Shown here one piece after another: positions 7,330 through 14,041 of a stretch of DNA of 32,312 nt; within the stretch, counting starts at the first letter, position 1, and every line of letters begins with the position of its first letter. The stretch covers positions 1-32,312 of the forward strand of contig JAJSLI010000100.1 in assembly GCA_021272315.1 (NCBI GenBank), in the 5' to 3' direction. Both the position numbers and the translations under genes were made by a program. The notes beneath the pieces were generated by a model. It did not search any database. It saw only the letters and a program-made list of their open reading frames with translations, and was not told the DNA's origin. Source of the DNA: Methylacidiphilales bacterium (GTDB lineage Bacteria > Verrucomicrobiota > Verrucomicrobiia > Methylacidiphilales > UBA1321).

Positions 7330-8115
7330 TTAGAAACTATATCTTACACCGGCCGTGATCAGGTTCTGACCAAGCAGATCATCCTTATACGTGTAACTGT
7401 TGCCTGTGCCCCCGACATTGGTAAACGTGAAGGAGGGAGCAACCGCCACAAGGTAGTTATATTCGGTGAAAATAGCCCAGTTGTGCGCCACTTCATAATC
7501 GAAACCGACAATGCCCTGAAAGGTGAAATCCAAATCACTCTGATTGCCAGCCGAAGCTTGGGACGTTGTTGTCACCGGAGGAGGATCGACACGTGGCACA
7601 ATCGTCGTCGTCGAAGTAAAGTTAACTTTGGAAAGCTGGAGCCATTGACCGCCAATGCCCAAACCAACGTAAGGCGTAAAAGGAGTCCCTGTCTTGAACC
7701 GGACCAGCCCATTCGCTCCGAATGCAACGGAATTCAAGTCTCCCGTCATGCTTATATTCTGCGATCTACTAGAGGGCGTTGTCGCATCAATGTAGGCACC
7801 TTCTAATTCCACGGCCGGTTCAATGGCGAAACCGCCGCCCAAATCAAAGGAGTCGAATTTGTAGCCGATTTTAAGACCACCCAACCCGCCGATGTCGTTT
7901 GAGATGTTGGTGTTCGCAACAGCGCTAGGGAAGTTAGAACTTGCGCCGTAATAGTCCTGGCTGAAAGAGGCGCCGCCAAAGACGCCGATATACCAATTGG
8001 CAGGCTTTTCAGGGGAGGTTGTCGCAATTTCCTTCATGTCCGTGCCGGCGTGAGCCGAGGTGATCAGGCCAAGGGCAACGACCAGACTGCCGAATATCAA
8101 CGTGATTTTTTTCAT
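7330..8115 (-). CDS. Outer-membrane beta-barrel protein (OmpA/OMP_b-brl-like)
   Basis: This 261-residue protein starts with a Sec signal peptide (M-K-K-I-T-L-I-F-G ... S-A-H-A-G). The rest alternates hydrophobic and polar residues in repeated strands such as W-Y-I-G-V-F-G-G-A, V-G-L-G-I-G-G-Q-W and A-I-F-T-E-Y-N-Y-L, and ends G-V-R-Y-S-F. A terminal aromatic residue is the usual BAM recognition signal. The size suits an 8-stranded barrel with long Thr/Ser/Pro-rich loops. ATG 8115 is supported by GGGAGG about 9 nt upstream, one of the few clear ribosome sites here; an in-frame ATG at 8169 would put the signal peptide internally. Base composition is somewhat lower in GC than the flanking genes. 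Ligand or partner unknown. Confidence 0.85.
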   Translation of the reverse strand: MKKITLIFGSLVVALGLITSAHAGTDMKEIATTSPEKPANWYIGVFGGASFSQDYYGASSNFPSAVANTNISNDIGGLGGLKIGYKFDSFDLGGGFAIEPAVELEGAYIDATTPSSRSQNISMTGDLNSVAFGANGLVRFKTGTPFTPYVGLGIGGQWLQLSKVNFTSTTTIVPRVDPPPVTTTSQASAGNQSDLDFTFQGIVGFDYEVAHNWAIFTEYNYLVAVAPSFTFTNVGGTGNSYTYKDDLLGQNLITAGVRYSF

Positions 8116-8270
8116 AATTCGAATCCTCCCAATATTTGAACTAAAGTGAATGACACGGAAAACCGTCACCGTAAAGGAAATTAAGTTTCCGTCCCGCAGA
8201 GCCGGGGTCAGCGCCTTGTTTCGTTGGCAGCCGCTTCCACGGGCCGATGTGGCGGATCAAGCGCAGCAGC

Positions 8271-9170
8271 TTATTTTTTGCCCCGGCCCTTGAAGGTCAA
8301 TTCGGCGACACCCGACTTGTCGAGTTCGCCGAGCCCCTTCTCGATCATGAGCCGGTATTGCGCGAGGGTCGCCTGGGCCAGCGGGACCTTGACTCCGGTC
8401 CCGGCCGCCAACGCGACTGCAATGCCCGAATCCTTGGCGGCGTGCGCGGAGGAGAAATAGCAGTCGTGCTCGCGATTTTGCATGTCGGCCCCGTCGGTTT
8501 CCAGGACGCGGGAATTCGCGCCGGTCTGGGAAAAAATCTCGCGCAGGACGTTTAGGTCGATGCCCAGCGCGTCGCCCAGGGCAAGCCCCTCGGCCAGTCC
8601 CGCCGTATTGATATTCATCACCATATTGACCAGCGCCTTGACCTGCGCAGCCCGTCCCGTGGCCCCGACGTAGCGGCGCGCGATGCTCAGGGCTTCCAAC
8701 ATCGGGCCGGCCTTTTCCACCACGGCGGAGTCGCCGGCCAGGATCAGATAAAGCGTCCCCTGCCGGGCCTGCGTGATGCTTGAGGCCATGCAGGCTTCGA
8801 TCGCCGCCGCTCCCGCGCGATGAGCCGCCGCCTCGACGTCGAGATGCACCTGGGGGGAAACGGTGGCGAAGTTGATAAACGTGCGACCGGTTGCGCCGAT
8901 GAGCAGGTTGTCGCCGGGAGCCGTGTAGATGTCGCGCATGGCTTGGTCATCGGAAACCACGGTCAGGATGAAGTCGGCCTTCGCGGTGACATCCGCCAGC
9001 TTTTCCGCCGCCACACACTTCAATTCCTTCGCCAATTCAGCGGCCGCCTCTCGGCGCACGTCATAGACAGAGGTCACCTGAAATCCCTGATCGGCCAGCC
9101 GACGCGCCATGTTGGCGCCCATCCGACCAACACCGACTACTCCGACCTTATTCGTTGTTTTATCGCTCAT
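8271..9170 (-). CDS. NAD(P)-dependent beta-hydroxyacid dehydrogenase (3-hydroxyisobutyrate dehydrogenase family)
   Basis: This 299-residue protein has the standard two-domain fold: an N-terminal Rossmann domain with V-G-V-G-R-M-G-A-N-M (about 13-21) and an all-helical C-terminal domain. The catalytic lysine is visible as K178 in G-R-A-A-Q-V-K-A-L-V-N-M, with N182 four residues later. The substrate-binding segment usually reading D-A-P-V-S-G-G is altered to E-A-C-M-A-S-S-I (about 126-132), so the substrate probably differs from 3-hydroxyisobutyrate or tartronate semialdehyde. The start at 9170 gives the normal family N-terminus; the frame stays open upstream without homology. It is divergent from comM and has no pathway partner in view. 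Confidence 0.85.
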   Translation of the reverse strand: MSDKTTNKVGVVGVGRMGANMARRLADQGFQVTSVYDVRREAAAELAKELKCVAAEKLADVTAKADFILTVVSDDQAMRDIYTAPGDNLLIGATGRTFINFATVSPQVHLDVEAAAHRAGAAAIEACMASSITQARQGTLYLILAGDSAVVEKAGPMLEALSIARRYVGATGRAAQVKALVNMVMNINTAGLAEGLALGDALGIDLNVLREIFSQTGANSRVLETDGADMQNREHDCYFSSAHAAKDSGIAVALAAGTGVKVPLAQATLAQYRLMIEKGLGELDKSGVAELTFKGRGKK

Positions 9171-9288
9171 GATTTTCAACAGATAGACCAAATTTACGGG
9201 AAAGGAAACGTGTTTTAAGGGCGTTCTTGTTGCGCCGATTTCCGAAATTCCCCTCGTCAGCGGGCCGCGAACTTGGTTGTTTAGCCTT

Positions 9289-10824
9289 GTGCTCGCCAAG
9301 ATCCACTCCGCCGCCGTCTGGGGTGTCGACGCCTACGCCGTCGAAGTGGAGGTCAATGCCACCTACGGCAAGGCCGTGGTGGTCGTCGTCGGCCTGCCCG
9401 ATACCGCGGTGAAGGAAAGCCGCGACCGTGTCCGCACTGCCGTCAACAACAGCGGTTACAAATTTCCCTATGGCCGCGTCACCATCAACCTTGCCCCCGC
9501 CGACGTCAAAAAGGAGGGCCCCAGCTTCGATCTCCCCATGGCACTCGGCATCATTGCCGCATCGGACCAATTGAAACCCATTCATCTCGAGGACTACTGG
9601 GTTGTCGGCGAACTCGCCCTCACCGGCGAAGTGCGCGCCGTGAAGGGTGCTCTCTCCATCGCGCTCTCGGCGCGCAAACACAAAAAGCGCGGCCTCATCC
9701 TTCCCGCGGCCAACGCCTCCGAGGCCGCGGTCGTCGCCGGGCTCGAGGTCTACCCCGTGCGCCACCTGCGCGACGCCGCCGATTTTCTCTCCGGCGCCGC
9801 CGGCATTCTGCCCGTGCGGGTCGACCCGGCCGAAATCCTCGACGGGTTCGACGCCATCGAGCACGATTTCGCCGACGTGAAGGGGCAGGAACACGTCAAG
9901 CGCGCCATCGAAGTCGCCGTGGCCGGCGGCCACAACGTCCTCATGATCGGCCCGCCCGGCAGCGGCAAATCGATGCTCGCCAAGCGCATTCCCGGCATCT
10001 GTCCGCCTTTCACCCTCGACGAGGCGCTCGAAACCACCAAGGTTCACAGCGTGGCCGGACTTCTCACGCCCGAGCAGGCCATGGTTACGCGTCGTCCGTT
10101 CCGGGCGCCGCACCACACCATCTCCGATGCCGGCCTCATCGGCGGCACCGCCAATCCGAGTCCCGGCGAAGTCAGCCTCGCCCACAACGGCGTCCTCTTC
10201 CTCGATGAATTGCCCGAGTTCCGCCGCAGCGCCCTCGAGGTCCTGCGCCAGCCGCTTGAAGACGGCACCGTTACCATTTCGCGCGCCTCAGGTTCGGTCA
10301 CTTTTCCAACCCAGTTTATGCTTGTCGCCGCCATGAACCCGAGCCCTGGGTCTGGTGGGTTTGGAGACGCGCAGCGGGGCCGCGCCACGGCGCTCGAAAT
10401 CCGGCGCTATCTCAACAAGATTTCCGGCCCACTTTTGGATCGCATCGATATTCACGTCGAGGTCCCCGCCGTGAAGCACGAAACGCTGCTGCGTCCCCAC
10501 GCCGCTGAAACCTCTGCCGACATTCGTGCCCGCGTCATCAAGGCGCGGCAGATCCAGCACGAACGGTTCGCCGCCAAGCGCAAAGTCCGCTGCAACGCAC
10601 AGATGAGTTCGAAGGACTTGAAGGCGTTTGTCCCGCTCGACACCGACAGCGAAAGCCTGCTGCGCATGGCGCTGAGCGAACTCAACCTGAGCGCTCGCGC
10701 CTACGACCGCATTCTCAAAGTCGCCCGCACTATCGCCGACCTCGCCGGAGCCGAAAAAGTCGACGCAACTCATCTCAGTGAGGCGATCCAGTACCGCACC
10801 CTCGACCGGCAGGTCTGGGGGTGA
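9289..10824 (+). CDS. comM: YifB/ComM-family Mg-chelatase-like AAA+ ATPase
   Basis: This 511-residue protein has the ComM layout: an N-terminal ChlI-like domain ([14 protein letters not shown]), an AAA+ domain with Walker A G-P-P-G-S-G-K-S (K227) and Walker B V-L-F-L-D-E-L (D306, E307), and a C-terminal Mg_chelatase_C domain ([19 protein letters not shown]). ComM is known in gamma-proteobacteria as a hexameric helicase promoting branch migration in natural transformation. GTG 9289 is chosen because it yields the usual M-L-A-K start; TTG 9277 is also possible. The C-P-C-G / C-x-C cysteines common after A-A-M-N-P are absent here (M-N-P-S-P-G-S-G-G). The last 481 bp are duplicated at 12302-12782. 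Confidence 0.93.
   Translation: MLAKIHSAAVWGVDAYAVEVEVNATYGKAVVVVVGLPDTAVKESRDRVRTAVNNSGYKFPYGRVTINLAPADVKKEGPSFDLPMALGIIAASDQLKPIHLEDYWVVGELALTGEVRAVKGALSIALSARKHKKRGLILPAANASEAAVVAGLEVYPVRHLRDAADFLSGAAGILPVRVDPAEILDGFDAIEHDFADVKGQEHVKRAIEVAVAGGHNVLMIGPPGSGKSMLAKRIPGICPPFTLDEALETTKVHSVAGLLTPEQAMVTRRPFRAPHHTISDAGLIGGTANPSPGEVSLAHNGVLFLDELPEFRRSALEVLRQPLEDGTVTISRASGSVTFPTQFMLVAAMNPSPGSGGFGDAQRGRATALEIRRYLNKISGPLLDRIDIHVEVPAVKHETLLRPHAAETSADIRARVIKARQIQHERFAAKRKVRCNAQMSSKDLKAFVPLDTDSESLLRMALSELNLSARAYDRILKVARTIADLAGAEKVDATHLSEAIQYRTLDRQVWG
10344..10824 (+). repeat. Long direct repeat, copy 1 (3' end of comM)
   Basis: This segment aligns without gaps to 12302-12782, an offset of 1958 bp. I count about 33 mismatches in 481 positions (about 93% identity), mostly at third codon positions. 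The first ~120 bp are identical and differences then accumulate toward the stop codon. Confidence 0.93.
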
Positions 10825-10859
10825 AGCCTAGGAAGCTGTCCTTCCGGCTATCTCCTGAG

Positions 10860-11996
10860 ATGAGAACGTTCTTTGCCATCTTGTTCTTTTGCATGCTTTC
10901 CGTTCTCCACGGGATGGCCACTGACAATCCAGGCAATCGACTTTTACATCCCGATTTTACGACAATCGCCCCTCCTTCCCAACTTCCGACAGGGAAAGAA
11001 CCTGGCACCTATTATCTATCCTCAACCTGCATGGTCGATTTCTCACTGGAGCCCGATTTTCCGACGCGTATCGTTCTCCTCGATTATGCGAATCAGCAAC
11101 TCTTCGAACAAAAGGTCACGTCGCGAAAACCTTTTACGCTAAACTACGACCTAAAGCCTGGCAGCTATAAGGCAGTCTCAAGGCCGGTCGACGCTTCGAA
11201 GTATAGGGATGCAATTGGATTCAATATTCACATCGATCTCCATGGCGCGGTGACATATCTCGCAGGCGATCATTCCTTTGAAAGTCCAACTTTTTGGCAC
11301 ATCCATAAAATTGAGATCGTCAGTCCGAAAAATCTGGAAACAATCCAGGCAAAGACAATCCAGATCGGCCAAGGGCCGTCTGCTGAGGATGTTATTCCGG
11401 GTGGAGTGACACTTAGGTGGAAGCCTCTACCCGGTATTAAAAGTTATATTGTGCGAGTTTGGTACATGGACAACCCCCTCCATCCTGATTCAGCCTTTGG
11501 CGATTGGGATGCCGGAGGAGAAAGTCATTCCGATCATCTTACCCTCAATAAGACATCGTATCTGCATTTGAAGACCGGTTATACCTGGGCTGTTTCAGAT
11601 GAGCCGGATGCCGATGCGGGGTATTATGACGGACACCTTGCCTTTGGAAAATCCATCTTCTTGACACCAGGGGCCAGAGAGGCTCTTGACCATGAATCGG
11701 ACACCACCGCTGCGTTTGATACCTGGATCGATACCAAGCTCAAAATCCAATTTGAACAATATCCGTGGGTATCAGATGGCCCCGGCTATGTATTCATCAA
11801 GGCTGTCGGCTGCGATAGTCCTGCCATCAAGGCTGGCCTCCATCCGGATCTTCAGATTTTTTCCGTTAACGGCACCCGAATTGAGACATTGGATGAGCTA
11901 AAGGCCAGATTGGCTAAGACTGCTCCTGGAGCACAGGTTGAATTTGAAGTGGGTGACCCCGAAAAGAAGTGGAAGTTCAAACTTCCCGTCAATTAG
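10860..11996 (+). CDS. Secreted protein with C-terminal PDZ domain
   Basis: From ATG 10860 the protein is 378 residues and opens with a clear signal peptide (M-R-T-F-F-A-I-L-F-F-C-M-L-S-V-L-H-G-M-A). An in-frame GTG at 10821, overlapping the comM stop, would place the signal internally. The middle holds a beta-rich, FN3-like region (V-T-L-R-W-K-P-L-P-G-I-K-S-Y-I-V-R-V-W) and the last ~75 residues form a PDZ-like module (S-P-A-I-K-A-G-L-H-P-D-L-Q-I-F-S-V-N-G then V-E-F-E-V). No protease triad is visible, so it is probably a binding protein. Its GC content is near 50%, clearly lower than flanking comM, and it sits between the two comM 3' copies, so it is likely imported cargo. Confidence 0.75.
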   Translation: MRTFFAILFFCMLSVLHGMATDNPGNRLLHPDFTTIAPPSQLPTGKEPGTYYLSSTCMVDFSLEPDFPTRIVLLDYANQQLFEQKVTSRKPFTLNYDLKPGSYKAVSRPVDASKYRDAIGFNIHIDLHGAVTYLAGDHSFESPTFWHIHKIEIVSPKNLETIQAKTIQIGQGPSAEDVIPGGVTLRWKPLPGIKSYIVRVWYMDNPLHPDSAFGDWDAGGESHSDHLTLNKTSYLHLKTGYTWAVSDEPDADAGYYDGHLAFGKSIFLTPGAREALDHESDTTAAFDTWIDTKLKIQFEQYPWVSDGPGYVFIKAVGCDSPAIKAGLHPDLQIFSVNGTRIETLDELKARLAKTAPGAQVEFEVGDPEKKWKFKLPVN

Positions 11997-12060
11997 CCTC
12001 ACTTGGCAGATAGGGGGATTAGCGCGTGTGCCCTATTGGGCAGCGGCTGGATTGTCGATT

Positions 12061-12279
12061 TTATTTTGAATCGTTAATCCGCCTGCCTTCTTTACTGACG
12101 CGTCTCAAATAAGCTTCCCTAGACTGCTTCCCAAGGCATTTTTTGCACCTCGCTCTTTTCTGCCAAAAGCATAAAATCGACCTAATTTCACCACATCCGG
12201 CACACTTGCGGTGACCGGCTGGAATCGCTATCTTCGCTTTTACGAGAGGGGGGATCGGTTCTGAGAGCACAAAAAGCAT
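12061..12279 (-). CDS. Small zinc-finger protein (possible HNH-type N-terminal module)
   Basis: This 72-residue protein has two Cys pairs, K-C-A-G-C-G and R-C-K-K-C, about 17 residues apart, flanked by basic residues. The spacing and the K-C-L-G-K-Q-S-R-E-A-Y-L-R-R tail resemble the zinc-ribbon that precedes many phage HNH endonucleases (C-x-x-C-G ... C-K-x-C), but no HNH catalytic core is present. It lies inside the insert between the comM copies and may be a nuclease remnant or a small DNA/RNA-binding protein. Coding status is moderately supported by the intact paired cysteines. Confidence 0.5.
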   Translation of the reverse strand: MLFVLSEPIPPLVKAKIAIPAGHRKCAGCGEIRSILCFWQKRARCKKCLGKQSREAYLRRVSKEGRRINDSK

Positions 12280-12301
12280 GTCTGCGAAGAGGCCCTGAAT
12301 C

Positions 12302-12782
12302 CCCTGGGTCTGGTGGGTTTGGAGACGCGCAGCGGGGCCGCGCCACGGCGCTCGAAATCCGGCGCTATCTCAACAAGATTTCCGGCCCACTTTTGGATCG
12401 CATCGATATTCACGTCGAGGTGCCCGCCGTGAAGCACGAGACGCTGCTGCGGCCCCACGCCGCTGAAACCTCTGCCGACATTCGTGCCCGCGTCATCAAG
12501 GCGCGACAGATCCAGCACGAACGGTTTGCTTCAAAACGTAAAGTCCGTTGCAACGCACAGATGAGTTCGAAGGATTTGAAGGCGTTCGTCCCGCTCGACA
12601 GCGAAAGCGAAAGCCTGCTGCGCATGGCGCTGAGCGAACTCAACCTGAGTGCGCGCGCCTACGACCGCATTCTCAAAGTCGCCCGCACCATCGCCGACCT
12701 CGCCGGCGCCGAAAAAGTCGACGCCACGCATCTCAGCGAAGCCATCCAGTACCGCACGCTGGATAGGCAAATCTGGGGTTAG
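12302..12782 (+). pseudogene. Truncated second copy of the comM 3' end
   Basis: This fragment encodes the last ~160 residues of ComM (from P-G-S-G-G-F-G-D through the Mg_chelatase_C domain) and stops at TAG 12780-12782. It lacks the ChlI domain, Walker A and Walker B, and shows no convincing start or ribosome site, so it cannot be a working ATPase. Nearly all differences from copy 1 are synonymous; I see only about five amino-acid changes (such as A to S, T to S, D to E and V to I). That suggests it diverged while part of an intact gene, so it may be the original 3' end displaced by an insertion, or it came from a related strain. Confidence 0.85.
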
Positions 12783-12850
12783 TGGTTTTATCGGCAGGCC
12801 GCGAAAATCGGCGTTCATTCCATGAAAATCTGTCCACACTTTTCCCAGAG

Positions 12851-12878
12851 TTGATTAAGTCCGGGCAAGTACCATACT
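12851..12878 (+). promoter_or_regulatory. Candidate promoter upstream of the URO-D/glycoside hydrolase locus
   Basis: TTGATT (12851-12856) and CATACT (12873-12878) are spaced by 16 bp, about 90 bp before the first URO-D-like gene. Each box matches consensus at 4 of 6. Prediction by eye. Confidence 0.3.
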
Positions 12879-12968
12879 GGGATGCACGTTACCAAGAGGT
12901 GTCACTCCATTGAGGCCGCCCACTTGCCACGTCAACGGTTCGTTAGAACAATCCACCACCCATCCGCC

Positions 12969-13970
12969 ATGATTCCACGAGAAATTGTCAGAGAAACGAT
13001 TGCTTTTCGTCGGCCACCCTACGTCCCGTGGTCATTTCGCTTTACCCGGGAGGCAAGAGAGAAACTGGAGACACACTACGGGACAAAGGACATTGACCCC
13101 TTCGTGAAGAATCATCTCCTCGAATTGGGGAGCGATATCGGGTTCTTTGAGAATATCGGCACCGATCGGTATCGCGATGTCTTCGGGGTCACCTGGGACA
13201 GGTCCATCGACAAGGATATTGGAAATGTCACGGGGCAGGTGCTTCCGGAGCCGACCTTGAGAGGCTACCAATTCCCCAACCCTTTGGACTCGCGGTTCTT
13301 TGCCGACATCCCCGACCGGATCAAGCGCTATGCGGATCGCTACCGGGTCTTTTGCATTGGTTTTTCCCTGTTTGAACGCGCCTGGACCCTGCGCGGGCTG
13401 GAGCCTCTCTATATGGATTTCGTCGAAAATCCCGATTTTGTTCACGAATTATTGGAGGCCATCGCCGACTATGACATCGCCCAGGTGAAAAAAGCGCTCG
13501 AATACGATATCGACGCCGTCTATTTCGGGGACGACTGGGGACAACAGCACGGATTGCTCATGGGTTATGACCTGTGGAAGGAGTTTATTTTTCCGCGGCT
13601 GAAGAGAATGTATGGAACGGTAAGAGCAGCCGGGAAAACGGTCTTTATCCACTCCTGCGGCGATGTCGATGAGCTGTTCGATGATCTTATCTCCATCGGC
13701 CTGGGAGTATTCAACCCCTTTCAACCCGAAGTGATGGATATCGGGCAAATCATGTCACAATACCGTGGAAAGCTGGCGTTCTGGGGAGGGGTTTCCACCC
13801 AGCGCACCATGCCCTATGGCAGCGTCGAGGACGTGCGCGCGGAAGTCCGCCGGGTAAGTCTTCTTGGCCGGGACGGGGGATACATTCTTTCCCCCTCACA
13901 CGCTCTCGAAGGCGATGTCCCCATCGAAAATCTCATCGCGTTGATTGAAGAGGCCCAGCGGGTTCCCTAA
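12969..13970 (+). CDS. Uroporphyrinogen decarboxylase-like (URO-D superfamily) protein, copy 1
   Basis: This 333-residue TIM-barrel protein belongs to the URO-D superfamily, which includes HemE and the corrinoid methyltransferases MtaA, MtbA and CmuA. It has Y-F-G-D-D-W-G-Q-Q-H-G-L-L in the barrel and a metal-type motif H-S-C-G-D-V (H228, C230) like the zinc site of the methyltransferases. The HemE N-terminal R-Q-A-G-R signature is missing, so it is unlikely to make heme. ATG 12969 (M-I-P-R-E-I-V) suits the family; an in-frame ATG at 12882 adds an unrelated extension. It precedes a secreted glycoside hydrolase and a sugar symporter on the same strand, suggesting a role in using a modified sugar. 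Substrate unknown. Confidence 0.8.
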   Translation: MIPREIVRETIAFRRPPYVPWSFRFTREAREKLETHYGTKDIDPFVKNHLLELGSDIGFFENIGTDRYRDVFGVTWDRSIDKDIGNVTGQVLPEPTLRGYQFPNPLDSRFFADIPDRIKRYADRYRVFCIGFSLFERAWTLRGLEPLYMDFVENPDFVHELLEAIADYDIAQVKKALEYDIDAVYFGDDWGQQHGLLMGYDLWKEFIFPRLKRMYGTVRAAGKTVFIHSCGDVDELFDDLISIGLGVFNPFQPEVMDIGQIMSQYRGKLAFWGGVSTQRTMPYGSVEDVRAEVRRVSLLGRDGGYILSPSHALEGDVPIENLIALIEEAQRVP

Positions 13971-14041
13971 CTTTATTCTCGTCGCAGCCGTTTTCGACTG
14001 ATTCACTTCATTTTCAAGACATGCCGTAAGCGAGACTCCGG

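Noticed and set aside
9160..10185. A 341-codon minus-strand frame opposite comM
   Set aside because: Shadow of comM: no domain match, and it overlaps the Walker A region coding strand fully.
12393..12782. Second comM fragment as a functional stand-alone gene
   Set aside because: Only a TTG start without ribosome site is available and it encodes just the C-terminal domain. Synonymous conservation is better explained by recent origin from an intact gene.
12969..13970. HemE (true uroporphyrinogen decarboxylase)
   Set aside because: The N-terminal R-Q-A-G-R signature is missing and an H-S-C-G metal-type motif plus the sugar-gene neighbourhood point to the non-heme branch.
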